Assembly (NCBI GenBank): GCA_039105265.1
Contig: JAPFFF010000048.1
Coordinates: 372,001-436,000 of the forward strand
DNA: 64,000 nt
Direction of reading: 5' to 3'
DNA from: Tritrichomonas musculus
Taxonomy: Eukaryota > Parabasalia > Tritrichomonadida > Tritrichomonadidae
Part shown: in pieces, positions 9,183 to 18,389 of the stretch
Numbering within the stretch: the first letter of the stretch is position 1
How the letters are laid out: every line of letters begins with the position of its first letter
Notes under the pieces: generated by a model
Told to the model about the DNA's origin: nothing
The model's database searches: none
The model's input: the letters and a program-made list of their open reading frames with translations, nothing else
Program-made: the position numbers and the translations under genes

Positions 9183-12100
9183 CTAAAGGTATTTTGGTGC
9201 TGATTTTGATCTAGATTTCCTCTTAATTCCTTGATTGCTTCTAACCGAATTTATATCACGATTTGAATCGACTTTCAAAGGCAAATATTTCTGTCTTGGC
9301 ATGTGTCTCATGACGTATGCAGGCGAACGGCCGCGTCTTTTGTGATCCGAAGCAACTGACTTCTTGTCAAAGTCATTTATGCCTCTTGGCGAAGGCATCT
9401 TTGAGGTATTTGACGTGATTGTGTACTTGTCAATATTAGCGTAGAGTCTGCTGTTCTTCTGTATGAAGTTGCTTGGTGACTGTCTCTTCTTCCTGCTCTG
9501 TGACGAAATAGACTCCCGCTCGCAGACGCTGTTGTTTGCCCTGCTGTTTCTCGAGTACCTCGACATGCGATCGGCATCATCGTTGTTGTTTCTTCTTCTA
9601 CTTCCGTACGATGAGTTGTCGTTGTCATTGTTCCTGTGCCTTGCGTATGAATCCGACTCTTGCGAGTCTGGCTCTTCTTCCTCTTCTTCGATTAACGGAT
9701 AGTTTCTCTGCTTGCTTTTGAGTCTCTCTGATTGGAGCCTTCTGCGTTCTTCTTCAAGCGACTTCTTCTCTCGCTCGAGGTGCCGCTTCATGCGATTGAC
9801 TTCCTCAAGCTTCCTGTTCAGCTCCCTCTCCTTCTTGTCGTGATTCGATTGCTCGCTCTCTTTCTCCCTGAGCTGCTTCTTCGCTTTACCGAGAAGAGAC
9901 TTGAGATGCTCGTTTTCTGAGTTCATTTTACGCACTTCTTCTTCGGCTCTCTGCCGCGCTCGCTCTTCAGACTTCAGCTTCTCGGTGAGTCGCCTGATTT
10001 CTTGGTCTTTCGCTCTGGGATCGTCGTCGTCGTTGTGGGAAGGCCTGACGTTGTCGTTCCTCCCTCTTGGATTGAAATCTGCGTCTTTCTGCTTCTTTCT
10101 GATATCTGAATCACTGCTGTGGCTGTACTCTGCGTCCTGTATGCGACTGTTGTTTTGCTGCTTATTTATATTATTATTCATTGGTCTGTTTTTACTAACA
10201 TTTTTGGTTGGTCTATTTCTATTATTGACTTCATCTTTCTTGTTTCTGTTTGGGCTCTCTACGGGCCTATTTCTAATATTATCTTCATCTTGCTTATTTC
10301 TATTTATGTTTTCTGCTGGCTTGTTTTTACTGTTTTTTACGTCTTTCGGCTTCTCCCTGACCTCAGAATCACTGCTGTAGCTGTATTCAGAGTCCAGCAT
10401 GCTATTTGGGTTTTCTTGCTTATTTATGTTATTCAGTGGTTTATTTTCTGTTGGCTTATTTTTTTGATCATTTTCTTTCTGTGTATTTTTATTTGTTTCT
10501 TCTAAGCCAAGTTTACTCTTATTGTCATTCTCTTTTGGCTTGTTTTTATTTATTTCATCTTCGCCAAGTTTACTTTTGTTGTCATTTTCATTTGGTTTGT
10601 TTTTATTTGTGTCTCCTTCATTAAGTTTAGTTACATTTCCATTTGGCATGTTATTAATGTTGTCTTCTTTGCCAGGCTTCTTCTTTCTCTTGTCTTCTTT
10701 TTTCTTGTCTGCTGGCTTCTCGATGACTGGTCTCACAGACTGGCCGAGAGGCAGGTCGTTTGGGTTGAACTTGAGTCTGAACTGCTTCTTTGCGTCAGGC
10801 AGCATTGACGTGAAGTTTTTGAAGACTATTCCTGGGTTCTCCTCATTCTCGATCAGGTCCTCAGGGTGGTCGATGTCGTACAGCTTGAATTCGTGGTCGC
10901 AGAACACGAGCACGTAGCAGTCCTCAACTAAGTTGCACTTCTGTAGCCTCTGCAGCACGATTGTGAGTATCACGTCGTTTCCCTCGACCTCGTGAGCGAA
11001 AGAGAAAAGGTCTGAGTTTGAGCGCATCATGAAGCGGCTGCAGTACCGAATGTTCTCATAGTTAACTTTCTTACCTTTATTTTCGACCAAATATACACAG
11101 AATTGTGGAGGACTATAGAGAACCCCTTTTTTCTTGTCAAAAAGTTCGTGATGCTTCTCCACGAGGATGTGAAAGCGGCACTTTTCACCTTTCGCAATTG
11201 GCTGTGTAACCTGAAAGGCGAAATTTGGCCTATTGAGGAAGTTTGCATTTTTTGTCTCCGGGTTATAACCGTCATGGTCACCTGGAGTGAGTTGATAATA
11301 AAACCGTTTTAAATACCATTCAGGAGGAAACGGTTTTGACACCTCAATTTCAGTGAAATATTTGAAAAAGTCAGAATCACTCATCCAAAAAGTGCCATCT
11401 TCAGCTTTGACCATCTTCAGCTCCTTCTCGAGTTGGGGCGTCCAAAGCGAAGAACTGTCAGACCAATCTCCATTCCACTCGTGACCTCCCCACGGGTTCC
11501 TCAAGCACAAAAATTTCTTGCCACAAGCCTCTCGTGCTTTAATGAGAAGGTAGCAGTGTCCGGCGATCAATCCTTTATCTTCCACATCTTTTTGGGTGAC
11601 GCCTTTTGGCAAATTTTCGTATGATATCGCGGCCCCCATAACGGCACCTTGTTCTTGATATTTCAATATCCTCTTAAAAAGTGGAAGTTTGGAAACTTTT
11701 TCTGAACTTTTCATTTCTGAGATTTTTTTGTTAGTAGGATAATAGCCAAAGAGGTTGTAGATGGCATAGGGAAGGGTGCCCCCAATAATGTTCGAATATG
11801 ACCCGTAAAGTTTGGCATACGCTTTCTCAACTAGACAGAACCATGGAGATACATTTTCATTAATGGGAGAACTGAACTGTAATTGGTCGTATTTGAGTGG
11901 TAGGAATGTGTCAATTAAAACTGGCGTTTTTAAACCAAAACAATTAAAATATATTACAACGGCCCCGCATTTGATATTTATTGTATCTCGAACTCTCCCT
12001 AAAATTTGATTTGGAGTGGCGGTATCAAATATTGCAGGTACTAAATAGCTTTGTCTGGCAATACGAGATAATGAAGCTATAAAATAGCAATCACCAAGTT

Positions 12101-12344
12101 CTCCTTGTTTAATAAAATCTGGACTAATAAGATCTTCTTGAAAAAGAGGAACTTTGTACATATTTTCTACTCTCTTCCAACTTTCAGGCGAATCATCAAT
12201 ATATATCCGTGATTCTTCTACTTTAAGAGTGGGATGAAAATTTTTATCGACAAATTTCTTTCCCGTTCTTTTATATTCGAGTAAAATATTCCTATATTGA
12301 CTAGCTTCTTCTTCAAAATCTTCAAATTTTTTTGATTGTAGCAT
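9183..12344 (-). CDS. Calpain-like cysteine protease (family C2) with a long low-complexity and coiled-coil tail
   Basis: 1053 residues. The protease core (about residues 50-340) keeps the full calpain triad in its motifs: Cys86 in QGELGDCYFIASL, His263 in GLIAGHCYLLI and Asn283 in LRNPWGGHEWNGDWSD, so it should be catalytically competent. Calpains are intracellular Ca-dependent, limited-cleavage proteases. Residues about 345-525 look like the beta-sandwich domain III. There is no recognisable penta-EF-hand region. Instead residues about 560-770 consist of NKNKP.ENDNK-type repeats with two copies of a (S/N)(R/M).DSEYSYSSDS-type block, residues about 790-870 form a charged coiled coil (EEERRRLQSE-like), and the tail is Ser/Arg/Asn-rich and basic. 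DNA encoding the coiled coil and tail is clearly richer in G+C than the flanks. Trichomonads hold many calpain-like genes. The role of this one, possibly at the cytoskeleton given the tail, is inference. Confidence 0.92.
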   Translation of the reverse strand: MLQSKKFEDFEEEASQYRNILLEYKRTGKKFVDKNFHPTLKVEESRIYIDDSPESWKRVENMYKVPLFQEDLISPDFIKQGELGDCYFIASLSRIARQSYLVPAIFDTATPNQILGRVRDTINIKCGAVVIYFNCFGLKTPVLIDTFLPLKYDQLQFSSPINENVSPWFCLVEKAYAKLYGSYSNIIGGTLPYAIYNLFGYYPTNKKISEMKSSEKVSKLPLFKRILKYQEQGAVMGAAISYENLPKGVTQKDVEDKGLIAGHCYLLIKAREACGKKFLCLRNPWGGHEWNGDWSDSSSLWTPQLEKELKMVKAEDGTFWMSDSDFFKYFTEIEVSKPFPPEWYLKRFYYQLTPGDHDGYNPETKNANFLNRPNFAFQVTQPIAKGEKCRFHILVEKHHELFDKKKGVLYSPPQFCVYLVENKGKKVNYENIRYCSRFMMRSNSDLFSFAHEVEGNDVILTIVLQRLQKCNLVEDCYVLVFCDHEFKLYDIDHPEDLIENEENPGIVFKNFTSMLPDAKKQFRLKFNPNDLPLGQSVRPVIEKPADKKKEDKRKKKPGKEDNINNMPNGNVTKLNEGDTNKNKPNENDNKSKLGEDEINKNKPKENDNKSKLGLEETNKNTQKENDQKNKPTENKPLNNINKQENPNSMLDSEYSYSSDSEVREKPKDVKNSKNKPAENINRNKQDEDNIRNRPVESPNRNKKDEVNNRNRPTKNVSKNRPMNNNINKQQNNSRIQDAEYSHSSDSDIRKKQKDADFNPRGRNDNVRPSHNDDDDPRAKDQEIRRLTEKLKSEERARQRAEEEVRKMNSENEHLKSLLGKAKKQLREKESEQSNHDKKERELNRKLEEVNRMKRHLEREKKSLEEERRRLQSERLKSKQRNYPLIEEEEEEPDSQESDSYARHRNNDNDNSSYGSRRRNNNDDADRMSRYSRNSRANNSVCERESISSQSRKKRQSPSNFIQKNSRLYANIDKYTITSNTSKMPSPRGINDFDKKSVASDHKRRGRSPAYVMRHMPRQKYLPLKVDSNRDINSVRSNQGIKRKSRSKSAPKYL

Positions 12345-12503
12345 AAGAGAAGTAGGAAATTTAAATATTTAATATTTTATGAAAGCGCAATTTTGTGTGA
12401 TTATTTGGTCATTATATTGAAAGTTAATAATTGAAAAATAAAATAAAAATATTTTTCTTTTATCTTTGAAATTAATGTTTATATAATTATAAAAAAAATT
12501 CAT

Positions 12504-14693
12504 TTATTTATATAAATTATCATTATCTATGTCATCATCTTCATCATCATAGTCAACATCGTAATCATCATCATCGTAAACATTATCATCATCGTCTTCA
12601 TCATTATATGCAGTATTTGTTTCACTTTTCATATGATCAAAAATAGAGCCTTTATTTTTTTTAGCTTTTTCAATCTTATGAAGTTCTCTCTTAATCTCAT
12701 CATCTTTCATCACAGCCTTGTTTTGATGATAAAACTTGCACAAATCAATCAAAACTTGATTCCTAACATTATCGGTATTTAAATTAATAGCATGAAAATT
12801 GCCAACAATTATCATTCCTTTCCGTGCCCGTGTCAATGCAACATTGATGCGCTTTCTCAATGCAAGAAAGCCAAAATTTCCTTGCTGATTCGTCCTGACA
12901 ACGGAAAGAATGATGAAGTCTTTTTCGCAGCCTTGAAAATTGTCAATGCAGGAAATTTTCAATCCTTCGTATTCGAGGTGTTTAGTCAAATAAAATATGA
13001 GTCTTGATTGTCCGAAATAAGGAGTGATGACACCAACTTCAGAGCCCGGAACATCGTTAATTTTCAAGTTATTTACGAGTCTTTCAACAATTTTTGCTTC
13101 TTCAATGTTGATGTAAGACTTGTCTCTTTTCCTTCTCTTTTCTTCTCCATAATCAACGTCAACGAATGCGATCGGTGTTGGCACTGATTGCAGCTCAATT
13201 CTTGTTTCCTTTTCAACGGTTCCTGCATTGTGAATTCGGCCTCGATAAAACTCCTTGTTTGGAAAGGCAACAATCAAAGGATGCATGCGAAATTGAATGT
13301 TCAACATCACACTTTTGACACCTTTTATGAGCAACTTTTTGTATAGACTTTTGGTCGTGCTCGGATGCTTCTTTTTTATCGACTTGTCAACATAAACACC
13401 AAGCTGATTGTGGTCGCCAAGCAAGACCAAATTTGATGGTTGGTGGATCAAAGGAATAATTGATGAAATCTCGCTTGCTTGTGAAGCTTCGTCGATAAAA
13501 ACAGTATGAAAACGATATTTGCATAGATTTTTCTTGGCTGATGTCAATAACGTGCAGCAGACAACATCAGATTCAAAGATCATGTTTGTCTCACATACTT
13601 CTCTCAATCGATCCATTTCTTTTAGTATTGAATCCGGAAACTTGGGAGTTTTTTTTAGTTTTATTTTTTTTATTTTTGCCCTTTCTTTCTTTGCTTTCAG
13701 TTCACCATAGAATTCCCATTTTGATTGTTGCAGTTGTTGGAACTTTTTGGCTTCGATTGTTTGTCTATTCATTATTTTATAAATGGTCAAATTTTTCTCT
13801 TCTTCGGAAGCATTTTCACATTGTTTTCTGTTTTCAAATTCTTTCGATTTCTTAGCAATCCAGATCATTTTTTTGCCCATTGCTCGAATTATTGGTGACA
13901 CAAATTTCACAATGTTTTCAACGGCTTGATTTGAATAGGCACAGCAAAGAATCCTCTTTTTCTCTCCCTTTAACTGCCTCAGTAAGTGGTAAATAAAGAG
14001 ACCAATTGAAGATGTCTTTCCGCATCCAGGAGGACCATGAATGACAGATATGTGATTGTTCATGACCATTTCAACGCATCTTGTTTGTTGGATTTTGGCC
14101 TTCATTTTGATGATTTTCATGAATTTTTCATTCTTTCTATCGTCATTGTTGATAAACTCTGATTTGGTCAAATCAAAGGAAGCATTTTCAATAGTGATTT
14201 TGTTATCTTTCGCTGAATTTCTGATGTTATCTGAAATAATTATGTTCTTTATTGGAGAAGAAGCCATGCTATTTAAGTTAAGTAGTCCCAAGGCACTCCT
14301 CTGATATATGATATCTGATCTTTCAAAAGAAATTAAATATTTGCCGTTTTGGTCAATTTCATCATCTTTTTCAGCTTCTTTGATTGCGTTTTCAAGAATC
14401 TCGTCTATATTTTCATCATTTTTTATTATTTCTTTTTCATTTTTCTCTTCTTCTTCTTTGTTCATTTGATTTTTAATAAATTCTTCATATTCTCTTTTAT
14501 CCTTTTCGTCTTCATCTTCCTCTTCTTCATTATTATCTTCATCATCTGATGCATTTCCTGTTTCTTTGCCTTCATATCCAGGAGGAACAGAACCATATGG
14601 AATCAAAAAATTGGCCGTAACGATTCCCTTTTCTATATCTTTTATGATTCCACGAATAGTATTATTTCTATATTTGTATAACAACAGTGTCAC
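12504..14693 (-). CDS. UPF1-like superfamily 1 RNA/DNA helicase, catalytic part
   Basis: 729 residues as read from a GTG at 14693; this is not the true start, because homology runs back into the overlapping upstream frame (14668-15642). All SF1B motifs are present: Walker A HGPPGCGKTSS (about 219-229), DEAS box FIDEASQASE (about 399-408), motif III LLGDHNQLG, motif IV LNIQFRMHPL, ITPYFGQ, motif V DNFQGCEKDFIILSVVRTN (about 584-602) and motif VI RINVALTRARKGM. This arrangement is that of UPF1, SMUBP2 and SEN1 helicases, which translocate on RNA or single-stranded DNA in mRNA decay and transcription termination. An acidic, coiled-coil insert (about 45-110) splits the beta-barrel region, and the C-terminus is a long Asp-rich tail (about 690-729). 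Which member it is cannot be told from motifs alone. Confidence 0.88.
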   Translation of the reverse strand: MTLLLYKYRNNTIRGIIKDIEKGIVTANFLIPYGSVPPGYEGKETGNASDDEDNNEEEEDEDEKDKREYEEFIKNQMNKEEEEKNEKEIIKNDENIDEILENAIKEAEKDDEIDQNGKYLISFERSDIIYQRSALGLLNLNSMASSPIKNIIISDNIRNSAKDNKITIENASFDLTKSEFINNDDRKNEKFMKIIKMKAKIQQTRCVEMVMNNHISVIHGPPGCGKTSSIGLFIYHLLRQLKGEKKRILCCAYSNQAVENIVKFVSPIIRAMGKKMIWIAKKSKEFENRKQCENASEEEKNLTIYKIMNRQTIEAKKFQQLQQSKWEFYGELKAKKERAKIKKIKLKKTPKFPDSILKEMDRLREVCETNMIFESDVVCCTLLTSAKKNLCKYRFHTVFIDEASQASEISSIIPLIHQPSNLVLLGDHNQLGVYVDKSIKKKHPSTTKSLYKKLLIKGVKSVMLNIQFRMHPLIVAFPNKEFYRGRIHNAGTVEKETRIELQSVPTPIAFVDVDYGEEKRRKRDKSYINIEEAKIVERLVNNLKINDVPGSEVGVITPYFGQSRLIFYLTKHLEYEGLKISCIDNFQGCEKDFIILSVVRTNQQGNFGFLALRKRINVALTRARKGMIIVGNFHAINLNTDNVRNQVLIDLCKFYHQNKAVMKDDEIKRELHKIEKAKKNKGSIFDHMKSETNTAYNDEDDDDNVYDDDDYDVDYDDEDDDIDNDNLYK

Positions 14694-15642
14694 CTTCTGT
14701 TATTCCATGTCCTGATTCCAATCTGTCAATGCTAAATCTTTTAGTTGCATCAAATTGCGTCATCCAAAAGTTACTTCCTTTTTTATTATTTTTCATCTTT
14801 TTGAATTCCAAATCTGTCTTGATTGTGAGCTTTTTATACTTCTCTTTTTCTAGTGAATGCAGATCAACGATTGTTTCACACATTTCTTTGAAATATGTTT
14901 TCTTTTTAAAATCAGAAAAAGTTTCTTTCATTTCGTTAAATGGATCTCTTGGGTAATTAAAATCAATTTCAACAATTTGAGTTGGTTCTCTTTTGAGTTG
15001 GATATTTCTTTCTTGGAATTCAATTTGATCATAACTCATATTCCATGTGTCCGTGAAAAATTTTAGAACTTCTTGCATATAATATTTTTTTATTTTGAAA
15101 GTTGTTTTCTTATGAGTTGCTTCAAATGTAAAATCTATTTTCCAATTATTTTGAATTATGTCTTTGAATTTCTCTTCCATGTTTTTAGGTTCAAACCGAG
15201 GGCACCATGATATTTCTAATGGTTCATCATCGATTATTATCATCTTATAATTTTTGCTTATATCTAATTTTAAACTTTTTATTTGGACATTTTCTTCGTT
15301 TAGCTCAAAATAGTCAATTAAAAAAAATTTGAGCTCATCTGGTTTGTTTCCAAATAATTCAATTGATATCTTAGGTTTTTCCTTTACTGTGCAAGTCGTT
15401 TGAAAGGTCTGTTGAAGAGTTGTCTTTATTTCTGATAATTCTTTAGAAGTGCATCTTTTATCTTTTGGATCCCATGTTGCAATTGTTGATTTCCTTCTCC
15501 CTATTTTTTTATTGACTTCGATTTGAATAATAAAGTTGTTTTGTTGCTGCGATTGATCGTCTTTATTAGAGTGTTTGAAAAATTTAGCATAACAGAAAGG
15601 AATTCCTAATTTAGGATCCAAAGAAATATTTGATCTACGCAT
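14668..15642 (-). CDS. N-terminal part of the same UPF1-like helicase, in a second frame
   Basis: 324 residues from an ATG at 15642 that sits in TCAAATG. It has no independent family match I recognise over its first 240 residues. Its end (FWMTQFDATKRF... ESGHGITEGDTVVIQI) has the look of the beta-barrel domain that precedes the Walker A region in UPF1-like helicases. This frame stops just where the catalytic frame becomes homologous; the two overlap by 26 bp and differ by one frame step. So this is one host gene split by a single frameshift at about 14668-14690. A sequencing error, a recent lesion or programmed shifting could each explain it. Both halves are otherwise open and well conserved, which favours error or a very young lesion. 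Confidence 0.75.
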   Translation of the reverse strand: MRRSNISLDPKLGIPFCYAKFFKHSNKDDQSQQQNNFIIQIEVNKKIGRRKSTIATWDPKDKRCTSKELSEIKTTLQQTFQTTCTVKEKPKISIELFGNKPDELKFFLIDYFELNEENVQIKSLKLDISKNYKMIIIDDEPLEISWCPRFEPKNMEEKFKDIIQNNWKIDFTFEATHKKTTFKIKKYYMQEVLKFFTDTWNMSYDQIEFQERNIQLKREPTQIVEIDFNYPRDPFNEMKETFSDFKKKTYFKEMCETIVDLHSLEKEKYKKLTIKTDLEFKKMKNNKKGSNFWMTQFDATKRFSIDRLESGHGITEGDTVVIQI

Positions 15643-16219
15643 TTGAAAAAAAAATAAACTTTTTCATATAAAATAAAACGTTCTATTGTTTTCCTGTCAA
15701 TAAATTCAATGAATTCTTTTTTAATATAAAAATAATATATTTATGCCAATAAATTAAAATATTGAATTTATTTTTTATATATTTCTGCCAATAAAATTCA
15801 ATTCTTGAGAATTCAATAAATTTCGAGTTAATAATTATCCAAATTTTAATGATAAATATAAAGACTTATTAGAGTCTTTTATTTATTTTTGTGTGGATAT
15901 GTTATTAATGCCTTGATTTCTTGGTTCTTGGTTACTTGAATCGCTCATTATCAAAAATATAAAAAATAAACCATTCAAAAAAAAAAAAAAAAAAATGTTT
16001 TTAACTAATTGAAGGAGCAAGATATCAACAATTAAATTATTAATTTTATATTCTATTCTATCAATATAAAATACAAAAATCTTTGGTGCATATAAAAAGT
16101 ATTTCTTTTAAATATGTATAGTTTAATGATGATGCTTTTTTTAATATTGTTTATATAGGTGAAGTACATATCAAAAAAACATTATAAAACTAAAAAAATT
16201 TTTTCCAAAATTTGGTTAT
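15643..16219. other. AT-rich intergenic interval upstream of the helicase
   Basis: This contains repeated words (TGCCAATAAA, AATTCAATAAATT) and an A run at about 15976-15993. A 22-codon minus-strand frame at about 15884-15949 (MSDSSNQEPRNQ...) is too short to support. Nothing else is seen. Confidence 0.55.
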
Positions 16220-16813
16220 TTGTCAGTATTTGAACATGTTAAATTTTGGTCTCAAAAACTGGCATTGAAAAACAGCCAAAAGTCAGAAAAGTTTTCTATT
16301 GGTGTAATTTCTGTTTATAAAGCACAGAGTGATTTAATTGACAAGCTTTTCTCATCTTTGGATTTTCCACCAAATGTAAGCGAGCAAATTGAAACAATCT
16401 GTGATTTTTAATGCGATGAATATGACATTGCTGAGGCTCTATTCAATCCGCCACCGAAAATAACCGATTCTTCTGAAATGTTGCTAAATAATAAAAGTGG
16501 AGTAAATATGCTGATTAATAGAGCAACTGACTACTTGTTTGTGCTGATGCCGGATGATAACGCTGAGAATTTGAGCATTCTGAAATATGTGGAAAAAGTT
16601 GAAGAGTTGTGCAAGCAAGGTCGATTCATTGAGAATTCGTCGCCTCAATTGGGAAAGTTGATTTGTGGTGATGAACAGTACTTGGAAAAAAATACAGTAG
16701 TAAACCGTCATGAATTGATCAATGTATATAGCAATCTTGGTAAAAAATATGAAATCAGATTTAATGAAGATACAATAGATGATGTTTGCAGTATTGATGA
16801 TGCAAGGTTTTAA
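16220..16813 (+). pseudogene. Remnant of the C-terminal helicase domain of another UPF1/SEN1-type helicase
   Basis: Two open stretches in the same frame (16220-16411 and 16478-16813) resemble the last helicase domain of SF1B proteins: KFSIGVISVYKAQSDLIDKL corresponds to the ITPY.AQ motif, ETICDF just before the first stop corresponds to the DSFQG region, and GVNMLINRATDYLFVLMPDD corresponds to the NVALTRA motif VI. The following ~90 residues (KVEELCKQGRFIENSSPQL...) are the usual tail of a large trichomonad helicase family. The Walker A half is absent and there is an in-frame stop at about 16409-16411, so this is a truncated, dead host gene fragment. It is not a copy of the neighbouring 12504-15642 gene; the sequences differ throughout. 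Confidence 0.7.
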
Positions 16814-16946
16814 TTTAAATGAAAGATAATATTAGAGTTCTAATATCGCATTTTTTTTTTATTATTCAATTTGTTGAATCCTAAGAAAAATTTAATTCGT
16901 TTCAATATCTCTGACGGTTCTCTCAATTTATTTTGAGAGCTTTTTC

Positions 16947-17624
16947 ATAGGGGTTACAACGATAGGAAAAAAAAGTTATTTTTTTACTCTAACCAATTTT
17001 AATAATAAATACAAATATTTTTTATAAATATTATTTATGTTATTTCTATAAATTTTTTTTTAAGAAATATCTATATGCAGTCGAAATATCACTTTTTTAA
17101 TTTCACAAGGTTTGTTTGATTTCTATCATAATTTAAAATATTAATATTTATGGTTTTCTGTTTTTTTTATACTATACTTTAAATATCATTTACTTAAAAA
17201 AATAGTTTTTTGCAAATATCAATCATGAATAGCTTGAAATTCAAAATATACCAAGTTATATCAATTATTTGAGAAATTTTAATCTATTATCGATGCATAA
17301 AAGATGTTGTATCTGGTTGAATTTGATGTAATTTATAACAATTTGGGTATTAAATATAATCTAAAGTTCGGAATTGATCTTTTTGGATCTTTATATAAAA
17401 AGATAAACGTACCATTTTTTTTTTATTTTTTCAAAAAAATTAAACAAACCTTCTCAATTTCAAAAAGTGATATCTCCACTGCTAACAGATATTTTAAAAA
17501 ATTGAGCAATAATTTATATTTGTGAATATATATAGATGATATTTGTTACCTTTATTAATAAATTCATCAGATATTTAATTTTTCTTTCAATTTTTTGACA
17601 AATTCTTATCGTTGTAGCCCCTAT
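16947..17624. mobile_element. Short inverted-repeat transposon with 8-bp target duplication
   Basis: The ends are inverted repeats of ATAGGGGYTACAACGATA plus a few bases, flanked by identical GCTTTTTC at 16939-16946 and 17625-17632. An 8-bp duplication suggests hAT or Merlin type; the tips do not decide which. The 678-bp interior holds a 73-codon frame (17304-17525) with no recognisable domain, so it is non-autonomous. Confidence 0.72.
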
Positions 17625-17646
17625 GCTTTTTCATCGTAATGAAATT

Positions 17647-17874
17647 TCAATACGTTAATTTATTTGATGAAATTTCCAATTTCAAACGTGAAAAGTATGA
17701 AAATTTGCTCAATTTTGCTGAAAAAAATTGTTTGAATGGCAATGAAAGTTTGATGTTTTTGTAATTGTATGGAAGATCTGCTTGTGCATTGAAATATTGA
17801 GTAAGTTTAGAAAATGAAACTTTTGAATCAGTGTCATTGTCTAATAAAATCAAGAAAGAGTTGTCTGAGATCAT
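17647..17874 (-). CDS. Small hypothetical protein or gene fragment, 75 residues
   Basis: The frame begins MISDNSFLILLDNDTD and continues with KVSFSKLTQYFNAQADLPYNY. I do not recognise a family. Its opening has more varied codon use than the surrounding AT-rich filler, which suggests a true protein or the remains of one. It starts 15 bp beyond the transposon's right target duplication, so it may be the 3' part of a gene cut by that insertion. Confidence 0.3.
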   Translation of the reverse strand: MISDNSFLILLDNDTDSKVSFSKLTQYFNAQADLPYNYKNIKLSLPFKQFFSAKLSKFSYFSRLKLEISSNKLTY

Positions 17875-18376
17875 TCATTTTTTTTAAATATATATATATA
17901 TATATGTATGTTATCCATTTCAAAAGAAAATTTCATATCACATGTCATTTATTCTATTATCAAAGGAGCGATTTATTGTAGCTTAGGTCAGATCCAAAAA
18001 AAAAGGTTTATTGAAAATTAATGAGAATCAATTAATTTAAAAAAAAAAAAAAAAACTTTTCGAATCTAATTATCAAGAAAATCAGCATGGATATGATAAT
18101 CTCAAAGAAATGCATCAAACCTTCTTATTAATCAGTTATTGACCATTATTATAAAAACTTTTTTTTTTATATTTTGTCGTTAACTGTGAAAATTTTATCA
18201 AATAAAAATCTTTTCTATATATTGAAAATTTTCACATGTTAAAAGCTCTGAAATATTTGAATATGTAATAAAAAAATCATTGAATTTTTCAAATTCAAAA
18301 ATTTAGCTGTATTGAAAAAGTTGAGAAAAGTTAATAAAAAACTTTTTGTAAAAAAATGAGTTTTTTCATCCTGATA
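17875..18376. other. AT-rich intergenic interval with TA microsatellite
   Basis: A TA dinucleotide run lies at about 17887-17906 and A/T homopolymers at 18040-18056 and 18158-18170. No gene or inverted repeat is seen. Confidence 0.6.
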
Positions 18377-18382
18377 TCATTT
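18377..18382 (+). promoter_or_regulatory. Candidate initiator (Inr) of the GDPD gene
   Basis: TCATTT, with the predicted +1 A at 18379, lies 11 bp before the ATG at 18390. It fits the trichomonad Inr consensus TCA(+1)Y(T/A), which normally sits within about 20 bp of the start codon. Confidence 0.5.
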
Positions 18383-18389
18383 TAATAAA

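Noticed and set aside
14640-14720. Spliceosomal intron as the cause of the frame step in the helicase
   Set aside because: No trichomonad-type 5' and 3' splice signals; the two frames overlap rather than being separated.
15884-15949. 22-codon minus-strand frame (MSDSSNQEPRNQ)
   Set aside because: It has a Met and polar codons but is too short to support and has no neighbours that need it.
17304-17525. 73-codon plus-strand frame inside the 16947-17624 element
   Set aside because: AT-rich filler codons and no transposase motif.
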